Shown: positions 24,275 to 34,361 of the stretch, piece by piece | How positions within the stretch are numbered: position 1 is the first letter of the stretch | How the letters are laid out: every line of letters starts with the position of its first letter | DNA from: Christensenella sp. UBA2853 | Lineage (GTDB): Bacteria > Bacillota > Clostridia > Christensenellales > Aristaeellaceae | Direction: 5' to 3' | DNA: 39,751 bases | NCBI GenBank assembly: GCA_002350845.1 | Contig: DEFL01000014.1 | Coordinates: 1-39,751, forward strand | Program-made: the position numbers and the translations under genes | The notes under the pieces: generated by a model | Database searches by the model: none | The model's input: only the letters and a program-made list of their open reading frames with translations | Told to the model about the DNA's origin: nothing

Positions 24275-26301
24275 AGGAGTATACCAAGCCGCTGAACCTG
24301 AATCAGGTCCGGATCAGCGATACGTTCTGGAAGCATGAAATGGAACTGGTGCGCACACGCATGATTCCGTATCAGTGGGAAGCGCTCAATGACCGCGTGC
24401 CGGATGCTGCGCCGAGCTGGTGCGTGCATAACTTCCGGGCTGCCGCGCGACTTCAGGCCCGCCGCCGTGCCGGTGAAAACTGGCAGTATGAGGTCTGGAA
24501 GGGAACCTTTGAGACGCTGCCCCGGGACGGGGAGCAGCCGGATGACAATGCCTTCTATGGCTTTGTGTTCCAGGACTCCGATATGTACAAGTGGCTGGAA
24601 GCGGTTTCCTATTCCCTCGTGCAGCATCCGGATCCCGAACTGGAGAAAACGGCGGCAGAGGCCGTGGAACTGGTGTGCAGCGCGCAGGACCCGGACGGGT
24701 ACCTCGACACGTTCTATATCCTGAAAAACCGCCGCGGCGCGTTCTCCAATCTCAAGGATCATCATGAACTCTACTGCTTCGGCCACCTCACCGAGGCGGC
24801 CGTGGCCTGGCATCAGGCGACCGGCAGAACCGACCTCCTGGAAGCGGCCGAAAAGTTTGCGGACTGCATTGCGGCGCATATCGGGCTGGGCGAAGGGAAA
24901 AAGCCCGGATACCCGGGCCATGAGATCGCCGAGATGGGCCTGCTGCGCCTCTATGAGGAGACCGGCGAGGAGCGGTTCCTGGATCAGTGCCGCTATTTCC
25001 TGAACCAGAGAGGCCAGAAGCCGCATGTCTTCCTCGAGGAAGTCAATGCGGAGCGCGCAAAGAAGGAAGAAAAGCCGCTGCCGGAAGAAGAGGACAAAAA
25101 ACTCTTTGCGTATTATCAGGCGCATGAACCGGTGCGTCAGCAGAAAGAGGCGGTCGGGCACGCCGTGCGCGCCATGTATCTCTACAGCGGCATGGCAGAC
25201 CTAGCCAGGCTTGACGGCGACGCAGAGATGCTCAGCGCCTGCGAAGCCCTCTGGAAGTCTACGACAAGAGACAAGATGTATATTACCGGCGGCGTTGGTG
25301 CCACGCATGTGGGCGAAGCATTCTCAAGGCGCTTTGACCTGCCCAATGATACCGCGTACTCCGAAACCTGCGCTGCCGTGGGCCTGGTGTTCTTTGCCCG
25401 GCGCATGCTGCAGATCGCGCCGAAAAGTGAGTATGCGGATGTCATGGAGCGTGCACTGATCAACACGGTGCTGGCAGGCATGGCCATGGACGGACAGAGC
25501 TTCTTCTATGTCAATCCGCTGGAAGTGGAGCCGGAAGCCTGCAGGACAGACAAGCGTCTGGATCATGTCAAGCCGGTGAGACAGAAATGGTTCGGCTGCG
25601 CCTGCTGCCCGCCCAATGTGGCGCGTCTTCTGTCCTCCCTCCCGCAGTACGCCATGACAGCATCCGAGGACAGTGTCTATGTCCATCTGTATATGGCAGC
25701 GGATGCGGAAGTGACCCTCGGCGGAAAGAAAGCGGTTCTGCACGTGCGGGACGGCTGGATGAATGGAAAAGTACACATTGACGTTGAATCAGACGGTGCC
25801 TGCGGTGCACTGTGCGTGCGCCTGCCTTCGTGGTGCTCGAACCCGTCATGGAAGAGCACAAAGGGCGAGGGCGTGGTGGAAAACGGCTACGTGAAATTCT
25901 GCGGCGAATGGAAGACCGGGGACAGTGTGGACCTCGAGCTGCCCTTCAGCGTGATGTGCCTGAAAGCGGACTGGCGTGTCCGTGAGGATGCGGGCAAGGC
26001 GGCTGTGCAGTACGGTCCGTTTGTGATGTGCACCGAGGAAAAGGACAACGGAAAGGATCTTCACATGCTGAAGATCTGCCCCGACAGCCTGGACGCGAAG
26101 GTCCGGACGGAGACCATCTGCGGCATGGACCTGCCGGTCATGGACGTGCACGGAAAACAGATCAGCCGCGAAAATGACGACGCGCTGTATACTCCCTGGC
26201 ACAGGAGTCAGGAAGAAGACACGCGTGTGACCCTGGTCCCGTACTTTGCCTGGGGCAACCGCGGCGGCGGAGAAATGCGCGTATGGCAGAGAACAGAATA
26301 A
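24271..26301 (+). CDS. Glycoside hydrolase family 127, beta-L-arabinofuranosidase-like
   Basis: A 676-residue enzyme without a signal peptide, so cytosolic. It matches GH127 over its length. The residues that characterise the zinc-thiolate active site of Bifidobacterium HypBA1 are in place: GEAF with Glu349 (acid/base), SETC with Glu365 and Cys367, and CACCPPN with Cys445 and Cys446. Spacing agrees with HypBA1 Glu322, Glu338, Cys340, Cys417 and Cys418 within one residue. The enzyme removes beta-L-arabinofuranose, for example from plant hydroxyproline-rich glycoproteins; other GH127 activities exist. It starts inside the MATE stop (ATGA) and is 42 bases from the activase gene. Confidence 0.9.
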   Translation: MKEYTKPLNLNQVRISDTFWKHEMELVRTRMIPYQWEALNDRVPDAAPSWCVHNFRAAARLQARRRAGENWQYEVWKGTFETLPRDGEQPDDNAFYGFVFQDSDMYKWLEAVSYSLVQHPDPELEKTAAEAVELVCSAQDPDGYLDTFYILKNRRGAFSNLKDHHELYCFGHLTEAAVAWHQATGRTDLLEAAEKFADCIAAHIGLGEGKKPGYPGHEIAEMGLLRLYEETGEERFLDQCRYFLNQRGQKPHVFLEEVNAERAKKEEKPLPEEEDKKLFAYYQAHEPVRQQKEAVGHAVRAMYLYSGMADLARLDGDAEMLSACEALWKSTTRDKMYITGGVGATHVGEAFSRRFDLPNDTAYSETCAAVGLVFFARRMLQIAPKSEYADVMERALINTVLAGMAMDGQSFFYVNPLEVEPEACRTDKRLDHVKPVRQKWFGCACCPPNVARLLSSLPQYAMTASEDSVYVHLYMAADAEVTLGGKKAVLHVRDGWMNGKVHIDVESDGACGALCVRLPSWCSNPSWKSTKGEGVVENGYVKFCGEWKTGDSVDLELPFSVMCLKADWRVREDAGKAAVQYGPFVMCTEEKDNGKDLHMLKICPDSLDAKVRTETICGMDLPVMDVHGKQISRENDDALYTPWHRSQEEDTRVTLVPYFAWGNRGGGEMRVWQRTE

Positions 26302-26343
26302 GCCGGGCAGAGGACTGCCCGTACACTGAAAACAGGTGAAATC

Positions 26344-29300
26344 ATGAGAAGATACCGCGCCGGCATGGATGTCGGCTCAACCACTGTCAAACTGGTCCTG
26401 CTGGATGAAGAAGGGAAGACGGTTTTCGGGGCGTATGAGAGGCACTGTGCGCATACGCAGGAAACCCTGGCCGAACTGCTCGCACAGGCAAGGAAAGAGC
26501 TGGGAAACTGTATCCTTCTGCCGGCCATGACCGGAAGCGGAGCCATGAATCTGTGCAAAGCGCTTGGGCTTCCGTTTGTCCAGGAAGTGGTTGCGGTCGC
26601 GGCCGCCATTGAAAAGGCGGCGCCGCAGACCGATGTTGCGATTGAACTGGGCGGCGAGGATGCCAAGATTATCTATTTCCGCGGCGGGCTCGAGGAGCGC
26701 ATGAACGGCGTGTGCGCCGGAGGAACCGGTGCCTTTATCGACCAGATGGCGGCCCTGATGCAGACCGATGCCATGGGGCTGAACGAAGCCGCAGGGGATT
26801 ATCAGGAAATCTACCCGATAGCCGCCCGGTGCGGCGTGTTTGCCAAGAGCGATATTCAGCCGCTGATCAATGAAGGCGCAACCCGTGCAGACCTTGCGGC
26901 TTCCATTTTCCAGGCGGTTGTCAATCAGACCATTTCCGGGCTTGCCTGCGGCAAGCCGATCCGGGGCTGCGTGGCGTTTCTCGGCGGCCCCCTGCACTTC
27001 CTTCCGCAGTTGAGGGAGGCGTTTATCCGCACGCTGCATCTGACGGAGGAGACGACCGTCATTCCGGAAAACTCGCATCTCTTTGCGGCCGTGGGTGCCG
27101 CACTGGTATGCGAGGAAGCGAAGGAAACAGAGCTGGACCGTCTGCTGGAACGTCTCAGGAGCGGAGTCCAGATGACCTATGAGCTCAAGCGCATGGATCC
27201 GCTGTTCGCTTCAAAGGAAGAATATGATGATTTCTGCTCCAGGCACAGCCTTGCCAAGGTCAGCCGGGGCGATCTTTCCCATTACAGCGGAGACTGCTAT
27301 CTGGGGATTGATGCAGGCTCCACAACCACAAAGCTTGCGCTGATCGGGGAAAAGGGAGAACTCCTCTGGGAGTCCTATGCGAACAACCAGGGCTCGCCGC
27401 TGGTGACGGCCATGGAAGCGCTCGCGGAGCTGAAGGAAAAGCTGCCGGAGACGGCGAGGATCGCGCATGCGTGCTCCACCGGGTACGGCGAAAACCTGAT
27501 GAAATCCGCTTTCTGCCTGGATGAGGGCGAAGTGGAAACCATTGCGCATGCGACGGCCGCGGCCTTCTTTGACCCGGACGTGGACTGCGTGCTGGATATC
27601 GGCGGACAGGACATGAAATGCATCCGCCTGCGCAACGGATCTGTCGACTCGGTCATGCTCAATGAGGCCTGCTCCTCGGGCTGCGGTTCATTCCTTGAAA
27701 ACTTTGCCGTTTCTCTCGGGTTTACCGCGCAGCAGTTTGCGGGGGAGGCCCTGTTTGCGGAGCATCCGATTGATCTGGGCACCCGGTGCACCGTGTTCAT
27801 GAATTCCAATGTCAAGCAGGCGCAGAAGGAAGGCGCGACGGTTCAGGATATTTCGGCCGGACTGGCCTACTCGGTTATCCGCAACGCGCTGTTCAAAGTC
27901 ATCAAGCTGGCGGATGTCTCCCAGCTCGGGCGCCATGTCGTGGTGCAGGGCGGAACGTTCAACAACCAGGCTGTGCTGCGCGCGTTTGAAAAGATCGCAG
28001 ACATTGATGTCATCCGCCCCGATATTGCGGGCATCATGGGTGCGTTCGGCGCGGCGCTCATTGCCAGGGACCGGTGTGCAGACGGCACGACCACCATGCT
28101 CAGTCTCGACGAGATCGCGGACCTTCAGTGGGACTCAGAGACCACGCACTGCAACGGCTGCGTGAATCACTGCATGCTGACCATCACCCGGTTCCCGGGC
28201 GGGAGAAAGCACATCACGGGCAACCGCTGCGAGCGGGGACTGGGAAAGACGGACACCGGCGAAAAAGGGCCGAACATGTCCGCCTATAAGCTCAGGCGCA
28301 TTTTCCAGTACAAGCCGCTGAGCGAAGAGCAGGCTGCGCGCGGAACCATAGGCATTCCGCGTGTCCTGAACATCTGGGAAAACTATCCCTTCTGGTTTAC
28401 CTTTTTCACCAGTCTCGGCTTCCGCGTGGTGGTATCCCCGGTTTCATCCCGGGCGATTTATACCCTGGGCATGGAATCCATCCCCAGCGAGAGCGAATGT
28501 TATCCGGCCAAGCTTGCGCACGGGCATGTGCAGTGGCTGATCAATCACGGGATTGACACGATTGTGCATCCCTGCGTGTTCTATGAACACCAGGAGGTCA
28601 AAGGCGCGGTCAATCACTTCAACTGCCCGATTGTCTGCGCGTACCCGGAAAACCTCAAGAACAATGTGGACGATATCCGGGAAAAGCAGATCCGGTATAT
28701 TCGCCCGTTTATCGCCTTTACCAATGAAAAAACAGCCGCAGACCGCCTGGTCCGGCTGTGCGCCAGGGAATGGGAAATTCCCGAGGACGAAGTCCGCAGG
28801 GCCGTGCACCTGGCCTGGGAAGAGGAAGGCCGGGCCAAGAAGGACATCCGCGAAGAGGGCAGGAGAGTCCTGAAGTGGATGGAGGACAACGGCCGCCGGG
28901 GCATTGTGCTCGCAGGCAGACCGTACCATGTGGACCCGGAAATTCATCACGGGATTCCGGATCTGATTGCCTCCTATGGTCTGGCCGTGCTCACGGAGGA
29001 CAGCATACCGGAGGACTTTGTCCCGGTGCGTCCGCTGCGCGTGACGGACCAGTGGGTGTATCACTCCAGGCTGTATACCGCAGCGCAGTATGTCTGCACA
29101 CGGGATGACCTGGAACTGATCCAGCTCAATTCCTTCGGCTGCGGCCTGGACGCCGTGACGGCTGACCAGGTCAGCGATATCATGGAGAGCGCGGGCAGGC
29201 TGTACACCATCCTGAAGATTGACGAGGTCAATAATCTGGGTGCAGCCAGGATCCGTGTGCGCTCCCTGCTTGCGGCGATGAACATGCGCCTCAGACAGGG

Positions 29301-30606
29301 CGTCCATGCCGTCCGGCAGGAGGCGGGCACCTATGAGCGCGTGCTGTATACGAAGGAAATGCAGCAGCAGGGGTATACCATCCTCTGCCCGCGCATGAGC
29401 CCGATTCATTTTGATCTGATTGAGGCGATTTTCCGTAAGGCCGGGTATCACCTGGTCATGCTCGAAAATGACACGCGCTCAGCGGTGGACATGGGACTGC
29501 GCTTTGTCAACAATGACGCCTGCTATCCGTCGATCATTGTGGTGGGCCAGATGATGGAAGCCGTTCTTTCCGGGCGGTATGACGTCAACCATCTGGCACT
29601 GATCATGTCGCAGACCGGCGGATGCTGCAGGGCGAGCAATTATGTGGCGTTTATCCGCAGAGCCCTGAAAAAGGCCGGCATGGAACAGATCCCCGTGATT
29701 TCCGCCAGCTTCAACGGCATGGAAAAGAATCCGGGCTTCCATATTTCCCCGGCCACCCTCATGGCCCTGGTCAAGGCACTGCTCCTGGGCGACCTGATCC
29801 AGCGCTGCCTCTACCGCATGCGGCCCTATGAACTCGAGCCGGGATCGGCCAATGCACTGGCGGAAAAATGGAGCCGCATCTGCATTGAGGACCTGACGGC
29901 CCGGAAGCATTACGGACGCAGGGGCTACAGGGATATCTGCCGTGACCTGGTGGCAGAGTTTGACGCGCTCCCGATTGATGAGAGCATCCGGAAGCCGCGT
30001 GTGGGCATTGTCGGGGAAATCCTCGTCAAGTATATGCCCATGGCGAACAATCATCTGGTGGAAGTGCTCGAAAGGGAAGGCGCAGAGGTCAATGTGCCGG
30101 ACCTTCTGGATTTCTTCAATTACACCACCTACAATCAGGAATACAAGCATGAATATCTCGGCAAGCCCTGGACGTACGCCTGGTGGGCGGATCACGGCGT
30201 GAAGGCGCTGTCCATGTTCCGGAAGCCGGCAACGGAAGCCCTGAAGGCCTCAAAGCACTTTGAGCCGTCCATGGAGATTGACCGGATTGCGCAGCTGGCC
30301 AAGCCGCTTCTGTCCATCGGAAATCAGTACGGCGAAGGCTGGTTCCTTGCCGGAGAAATGGCCGAGCTCATTGAGAGCGGCTACCCGAATATCGTGTGCA
30401 TTCAGCCGTTTGCGTGCCTGCCCAATCATGTGGTGGGCAAGGGCGTCATCAAGCAGCTGAAGGCGAAATATCCCCAGTCCAATGTGGTCGCGGTGGACTT
30501 TGACCCCGGCGCAAGCGAGGTCAATCAGCTCAACCGCATCAAGCTCATGCTCTCCAGTGCCAAGAAGAATCTGGAGAAGGAAGCAGCGCAGGGGGAGGAT
30601 GCATGA
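26344..30606 (+). CDS. Giant 2-hydroxyacyl-CoA dehydratase activase (BadF/BcrA-type) fusion protein
   Basis: A 1420-residue protein. Two ASKHA ATPase domains come first, each opening with a phosphate loop: DVGSTTVK (residues 9-16) and DAGSTTTK (from 323). Each has the cluster segment of such activases, VCAGGTGAFIDQM (Cys124) and NEACSSGCGSFLENF (Cys443, Cys447). Cys603, Cys606, Cys610 and Cys629 may hold a further Fe-S cluster. The middle (about 660-880) fits DUF2229, and the end resembles the dehydratase D-subunit (HgdB). Activases of this type inject an electron, driven by ATP, into oxygen-sensitive dehydratases. The partner and substrate of the giant form are unknown. AGGTGA precedes the ATG; azlC overlaps the stop. 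Confidence 0.88.
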   Translation: MRRYRAGMDVGSTTVKLVLLDEEGKTVFGAYERHCAHTQETLAELLAQARKELGNCILLPAMTGSGAMNLCKALGLPFVQEVVAVAAAIEKAAPQTDVAIELGGEDAKIIYFRGGLEERMNGVCAGGTGAFIDQMAALMQTDAMGLNEAAGDYQEIYPIAARCGVFAKSDIQPLINEGATRADLAASIFQAVVNQTISGLACGKPIRGCVAFLGGPLHFLPQLREAFIRTLHLTEETTVIPENSHLFAAVGAALVCEEAKETELDRLLERLRSGVQMTYELKRMDPLFASKEEYDDFCSRHSLAKVSRGDLSHYSGDCYLGIDAGSTTTKLALIGEKGELLWESYANNQGSPLVTAMEALAELKEKLPETARIAHACSTGYGENLMKSAFCLDEGEVETIAHATAAAFFDPDVDCVLDIGGQDMKCIRLRNGSVDSVMLNEACSSGCGSFLENFAVSLGFTAQQFAGEALFAEHPIDLGTRCTVFMNSNVKQAQKEGATVQDISAGLAYSVIRNALFKVIKLADVSQLGRHVVVQGGTFNNQAVLRAFEKIADIDVIRPDIAGIMGAFGAALIARDRCADGTTTMLSLDEIADLQWDSETTHCNGCVNHCMLTITRFPGGRKHITGNRCERGLGKTDTGEKGPNMSAYKLRRIFQYKPLSEEQAARGTIGIPRVLNIWENYPFWFTFFTSLGFRVVVSPVSSRAIYTLGMESIPSESECYPAKLAHGHVQWLINHGIDTIVHPCVFYEHQEVKGAVNHFNCPIVCAYPENLKNNVDDIREKQIRYIRPFIAFTNEKTAADRLVRLCAREWEIPEDEVRRAVHLAWEEEGRAKKDIREEGRRVLKWMEDNGRRGIVLAGRPYHVDPEIHHGIPDLIASYGLAVLTEDSIPEDFVPVRPLRVTDQWVYHSRLYTAAQYVCTRDDLELIQLNSFGCGLDAVTADQVSDIMESAGRLYTILKIDEVNNLGAARIRVRSLLAAMNMRLRQGVHAVRQEAGTYERVLYTKEMQQQGYTILCPRMSPIHFDLIEAIFRKAGYHLVMLENDTRSAVDMGLRFVNNDACYPSIIVVGQMMEAVLSGRYDVNHLALIMSQTGGCCRASNYVAFIRRALKKAGMEQIPVISASFNGMEKNPGFHISPATLMALVKALLLGDLIQRCLYRMRPYELEPGSANALAEKWSRICIEDLTARKHYGRRGYRDICRDLVAEFDALPIDESIRKPRVGIVGEILVKYMPMANNHLVEVLEREGAEVNVPDLLDFFNYTTYNQEYKHEYLGKPWTYAWWADHGVKALSMFRKPATEALKASKHFEPSMEIDRIAQLAKPLLSIGNQYGEGWFLAGEMAELIESGYPNIVCIQPFACLPNHVVGKGVIKQLKAKYPQSNVVAVDFDPGASEVNQLNRIKLMLSSAKKNLEKEAAQGEDA

Positions 30607-31322
30607 AGAAACTGAGTTTCAGGGACGGACTCCGGCATGGAGTCCCGATAGGCCTTGGTTACCTGTCGGTGGCCTTTGCCTTCGGCATTCAGGCTGTCGC
30701 ACTGGGCCTTGAGCCGGTGCAGGCACTGCTGATTTCCATGACCAATGTAACCAGTGCCGGCCAGCTCGCGGGGATTTCCCTGATGGCGGCCGGGGCTTCC
30801 CTGATGGAGATGGCGCTGACGCAGCTGACCATCAACCTCAGGTATGCACTGATGAGTCTTTCGCTCTCCCAGAAAATGGACGAGAGCATGCAGACCCTGC
30901 AGCGCATGATTTTCTCCTTCTGCAATACGGATGAAATCTTTGCCGTGGCGGCCAGCCAGGACGGACGGCTCGGGAAGCACTATCTGTACGGTCTGATGAT
31001 CATTCCGTGGATCGGCTGGTCCCTGGGCACCATCCTCGGGGCTGCCGCGGGCACGCTGCTGCCGGAATTCTTCCGCACGGCGCTGGGGATTGCGATCTAC
31101 GGCATGTTCCTGGCCGTGATCATTCCGCCCTCGAGGAAGCAGAAACCGGTGCGGCTCGTCGTGATCCTGGCTGCGGTGATCAGCGTGATCCTGAAGTATA
31201 CCCCCGGTCTCCGGAATATTCCGAGCGGCTACGCGATCATCCTGTGCGCTGTGGCGGCGAGCACGGTCGGAGCACTGCTCTTTCCCGTGGCCGATGAAGA
31301 AGAGGAGGGGAAAGAAGCATGA
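30603..31322 (+). CDS. azlC: AzlC-family branched-chain amino-acid exporter, large subunit
   Basis: A 239-residue membrane protein of the AzlC family (LIV-E). The N-terminus, FRDGLRHGVPIGLGYLSVAFAFG, and LTQLTINLRYALMSLSLSQKM are characteristic. With AzlD it exports branched-chain or related amino acids. Start and stop overlap neighbours by four bases, so it is translationally coupled to the activase gene and azlD. Confidence 0.92.
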   Translation: MKKLSFRDGLRHGVPIGLGYLSVAFAFGIQAVALGLEPVQALLISMTNVTSAGQLAGISLMAAGASLMEMALTQLTINLRYALMSLSLSQKMDESMQTLQRMIFSFCNTDEIFAVAASQDGRLGKHYLYGLMIIPWIGWSLGTILGAAAGTLLPEFFRTALGIAIYGMFLAVIIPPSRKQKPVRLVVILAAVISVILKYTPGLRNIPSGYAIILCAVAASTVGALLFPVADEEEEGKEA

Positions 31323-31657
31323 CGTGGCAGACTTATCTCCCCTATCTTCTGGTGATGGCGCTGGTGACGTACCTGATCCGCATGCTGCCCCTGACGCTCA
31401 TGCGCCGGCAGATCCGGAACCGCTTCATCCGCTCGTTTCTCAAGTATGTCCCGTATGCCGTGCTCTCGGCTATGACGATACCGGACATCTTCTATTCCAC
31501 CGGTTATACCGCAGGGGTTCCCGACGGCCTGATCACGGCTGCTGTGGGTTTTGCGGCCGCTGCTGTGGCTGCGTGGAAGGGCAAAGACCTTCTGACAGTC
31601 GCCATTGTGGCCTGTGTGGCTGTTGCGCTTGCGCAGGGCGTTCTGCTGATTTTCTGA
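31319..31657 (+). CDS. azlD: AzlD-family branched-chain amino-acid exporter, small subunit
   Basis: A 112-residue protein with about four hydrophobic helices. TYLIRMLPLTLMRRQIRNRF and LKYVPYAVLSAMTIPDIFYS match the AzlD family. It is the required partner of AzlC. Its ATG lies within the azlC stop. Last gene of the operon; the terminator stem begins in its stop codon. Confidence 0.92.
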   Translation: MTWQTYLPYLLVMALVTYLIRMLPLTLMRRQIRNRFIRSFLKYVPYAVLSAMTIPDIFYSTGYTAGVPDGLITAAVGFAAAAVAAWKGKDLLTVAIVACVAVALAQGVLLIF

Positions 31658-31683
31658 AGCATCCATCCGGGTGCTTCTTTTTT
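31656..31683 (+). terminator. Terminator of the azlCD operon
   Basis: GAAGCATCC / GGGTGCTTC (31656-31664 and 31669-31677), loop ATCC, then six T. It overlaps the azlD stop codon. Confidence 0.9.
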
Positions 31684-32072
31684 GTGTAAGCGGCAAGCGC
31701 GTGGCCTAAAGGATGAGAGTCTCAAATTTACCTGACAACAGAAAAACGGATAGAATCAAGTGCATATACGGGGCGAGTATTAAAGGAATGCAGAGGCAAA
31801 GGCCGTGTGCTGCAGGCACAGGAATTTATTACGCCATACAAAAAATAGAAAGAACAACATGGCAACTATGATGCCGCGAAGAAACAAACCTGAACAATGA
31901 AATGTTACGGTTTATTTTTTTACGTTGTATATACTTCCATTCTGAATAAATTCGTATTATAATGAGGCCAGTTGGAAGGAAAGTATTCGTCCTGTTCATT
32001 GCGCATTATCATGAAGACAGAATTTTCCTGGAAAGTGAAAACCGTATTGTTTTCAAGCAGCAGGAGCGACAT
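31684..32072. other. Non-coding boundary between chromosome backbone and the CRISPR-Cas island
   Basis: About 390 bases with no gene I can support. The sequence becomes visibly AT-rich from about 31715 on. No tRNA, integrase, insertion-sequence end or target duplication is recognisable. A 27-codon ORF (31788-31871) lacks a usable ribosome binding site. The 3' part holds the probable cas promoter. Confidence 0.6.
31958..31963 (+). promoter_or_regulatory. Probable -10 box of the cas operon
   Basis: A perfect TATAAT, 109 bases before the cas3 ATG. The sequence at -35 (TTCCAT, 31935-31940, spacer 17) is weak. A second -10-like TATACT lies at 31930-31935. Confidence 0.45.
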
Positions 32073-34280
32073 ATGATTTACTTTGCGAAATCAGTCCTGG
32101 CCAGTGGAAGTCAGCCAACCGTTCAGGAACACTTGGAAAAGGTGTCATCATTGGCTTCTCGCTTTGGGGAAGACCTGTCCATGAAAGAGGAGGCTGCGTT
32201 AGCAGGGTTATTTCATGACTTTGGAAAGTACAGTCTACAATTTCAAAGAGTTTTGTCTGGTGACGCGTTTCATGTTGATCACGCGCTTCCCGGAGCAGTC
32301 TTTTTAAGCAAATGCTGGAAGCGGAATGGAATCATCCATAAACGGGGAAAACACATTATAGAGGCAATCGCGGGCCATCATGATGGTTTAAGAAACTTTA
32401 TGTGGATAGCTTCTGAAACCCCTGCGCCAGGTAAAATATCCGCTATCACAGGAAATGAAGAGTATCTGACAGCTCAGGAGGCATTCTTAACGGATTTTCC
32501 AGCCTTCAGATTTTCTGTAATTCCCGACCAGCATATTTCTCCAAAAGAAAAAATAGCATCAATGCTTTACACACGGATGCTGTTTTCATGTCTTGTCGAT
32601 GCAGATTACTGTATATCCGCCTCTGACGAAAACGAAAACTATATAGAGCATACAACCAACGAACACTTTGACCCCAAAGCATTATTGGAACGCTTAAATG
32701 TTTATCGCAATACAATCAGAGCATGTTCAAAAGCCAATAGCATGTTAAATTCGGTTCGCGATGCATTTTATATTCAGTGTGGGAATTCGGGCGAACAAAA
32801 TGAAGAAGGATTATTCACATTAACCGGCCCTACTGGTATTGGAAAAACACTGGCTCTGATGCATTTTTCTTTGCGTCACTGCATAAAATGGAACAAAAAG
32901 CGAATCATCGTTGTACTCCCGTTTCTTTCACTTACTGAGCAGACCGTAAAGGAATACAGCAACATCGTTGATACGATTTTGGAAGATACCAGTCAAGTGG
33001 AATGGTCTGATCAGGCAAAAGAGTATTCAGCGCGTTGGAGTACTCCGATCATTGTTACAACCTCAGTTAAATTCTTTGAATCATTGTTCGCTAACCAACC
33101 CACAAGTTGTCGAAAACTGCATCATATTGCCAATAGTGTAATTCTGTTTGACGAAGCACAAAGCCTTCCTAACGAATTGCTTCACTGTACCCTTCAAACT
33201 GTAGACGAGCTATGCAGGCGTTATCATGTCACCATGGTATTCTCAACTGCAACGCAGCCAGACTATCGCACAATTCTATCTCAATGGCATCCAAGAGAAA
33301 TCTACCCAGATAATGCTCCTTTATTTAAGAAATTAAAGCGAGTCAATGTTCGCTGGCAGCTGAAAGAAGATACTCCACTTTATTCAATTGCTCAGGAAAT
33401 GAGTAAAAGGAACAGTGTATGCACCATTGTGAATCTACGCAAACATGCCAGAGAACTATTTGAATCTTTGATTGCTTTATCTTCAGAAGATGACTGCTTT
33501 TTTCTAACCACTGATTTATGTGCTGAACACCGCAGTCAACAGATTCAAACCATAAAAGAGAGATTAATAGCAGGTTTGCCATGTCGAGTCGTAGCAACCC
33601 AATGTATCGAAGCCGGGGTCGATATGGATTTCGATGTCATGTATCGAGCACTGGCACCTTTAGAAGCGATTGTTCAGGCAGCAGGTAGATGCAATCGAAA
33701 CGGACGGCTATTACAAGGTGGTGAAGTGATCGTCTTTACTCCAGCGTCTAAAGGGAAATTGTATCCGGACAATTGGTATATGCAGGGTGCTGGTGTGGTT
33801 GCCCAAATGTATGCAGAAAATGGAGAAATTGATATAAGCGATCCATCGGTTATACAGATTTATTATCAACATTTATTTAGAAATCAGAAGGACAAACAAG
33901 AATTGACAGAAGCTATAGAGGAACAGGACTATGCACGAACAAGCAAGGAATATTGTCTTATTGAAAGCAAAGGTGTGCAGGTAATTGTACCTTACGGTCA
34001 AACCGCTCAAAATTATGAGCAAATCAGGAACCAATTACTGGTAAAAGGGATCACTTCCAAACAAATGCGAGAATTTGCCCCATATACTGTATCATGCGCA
34101 CTTCCTCAAGATCTGATAAATTCTTTCGCTGAATCCATCCCGCTTGTTTCGAGAAACAAATTCAAAAAGGCAGATATCAACAGCGGGTATTATGTGTTGC
34201 GCCCGCAATTTCAACAAAACTACTCTTTACATATGGGATTACAGCCTTTAGGCAGTACTGTCAATCAGTTCCTGCTATAA
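32073..34280 (+). CDS. cas3: CRISPR-associated nuclease-helicase Cas3, type I-C
   Basis: A 735-residue Cas3, which is recruited by Cascade to unwind and degrade target DNA. The N-terminal HD nuclease has FHDFGK (His48, Asp49), DH at 69-70 and GHHDG (His102, His103, Asp104). The SF2 helicase has Walker A GPTGIGKT (252-259), DEAQ (360-363) in place of DEAH, STATQP, and motif VI QAAGRCNR (535-542). All catalytic motifs are present and no frameshift is seen. ATG 32073 follows GGAGCG; upstream in-frame codons lack a site and family character. First gene of the cas operon. Confidence 0.94.
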   Translation: MIYFAKSVLASGSQPTVQEHLEKVSSLASRFGEDLSMKEEAALAGLFHDFGKYSLQFQRVLSGDAFHVDHALPGAVFLSKCWKRNGIIHKRGKHIIEAIAGHHDGLRNFMWIASETPAPGKISAITGNEEYLTAQEAFLTDFPAFRFSVIPDQHISPKEKIASMLYTRMLFSCLVDADYCISASDENENYIEHTTNEHFDPKALLERLNVYRNTIRACSKANSMLNSVRDAFYIQCGNSGEQNEEGLFTLTGPTGIGKTLALMHFSLRHCIKWNKKRIIVVLPFLSLTEQTVKEYSNIVDTILEDTSQVEWSDQAKEYSARWSTPIIVTTSVKFFESLFANQPTSCRKLHHIANSVILFDEAQSLPNELLHCTLQTVDELCRRYHVTMVFSTATQPDYRTILSQWHPREIYPDNAPLFKKLKRVNVRWQLKEDTPLYSIAQEMSKRNSVCTIVNLRKHARELFESLIALSSEDDCFFLTTDLCAEHRSQQIQTIKERLIAGLPCRVVATQCIEAGVDMDFDVMYRALAPLEAIVQAAGRCNRNGRLLQGGEVIVFTPASKGKLYPDNWYMQGAGVVAQMYAENGEIDISDPSVIQIYYQHLFRNQKDKQELTEAIEEQDYARTSKEYCLIESKGVQVIVPYGQTAQNYEQIRNQLLVKGITSKQMREFAPYTVSCALPQDLINSFAESIPLVSRNKFKKADINSGYYVLRPQFQQNYSLHMGLQPLGSTVNQFLL

Positions 34281-34361
34281 AGATGATTATCTTTGGTTGA
34301 TTAATGATAGTGAAATGCATAACACAACCACCAATCTATAAAATCATGGAGGTGACGATCA

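Noticed and set aside
31788..31871. 27-codon ORF in the gap before cas3
   Set aside because: AAAGGA is only one base from the ATG and the peptide has no notable feature.
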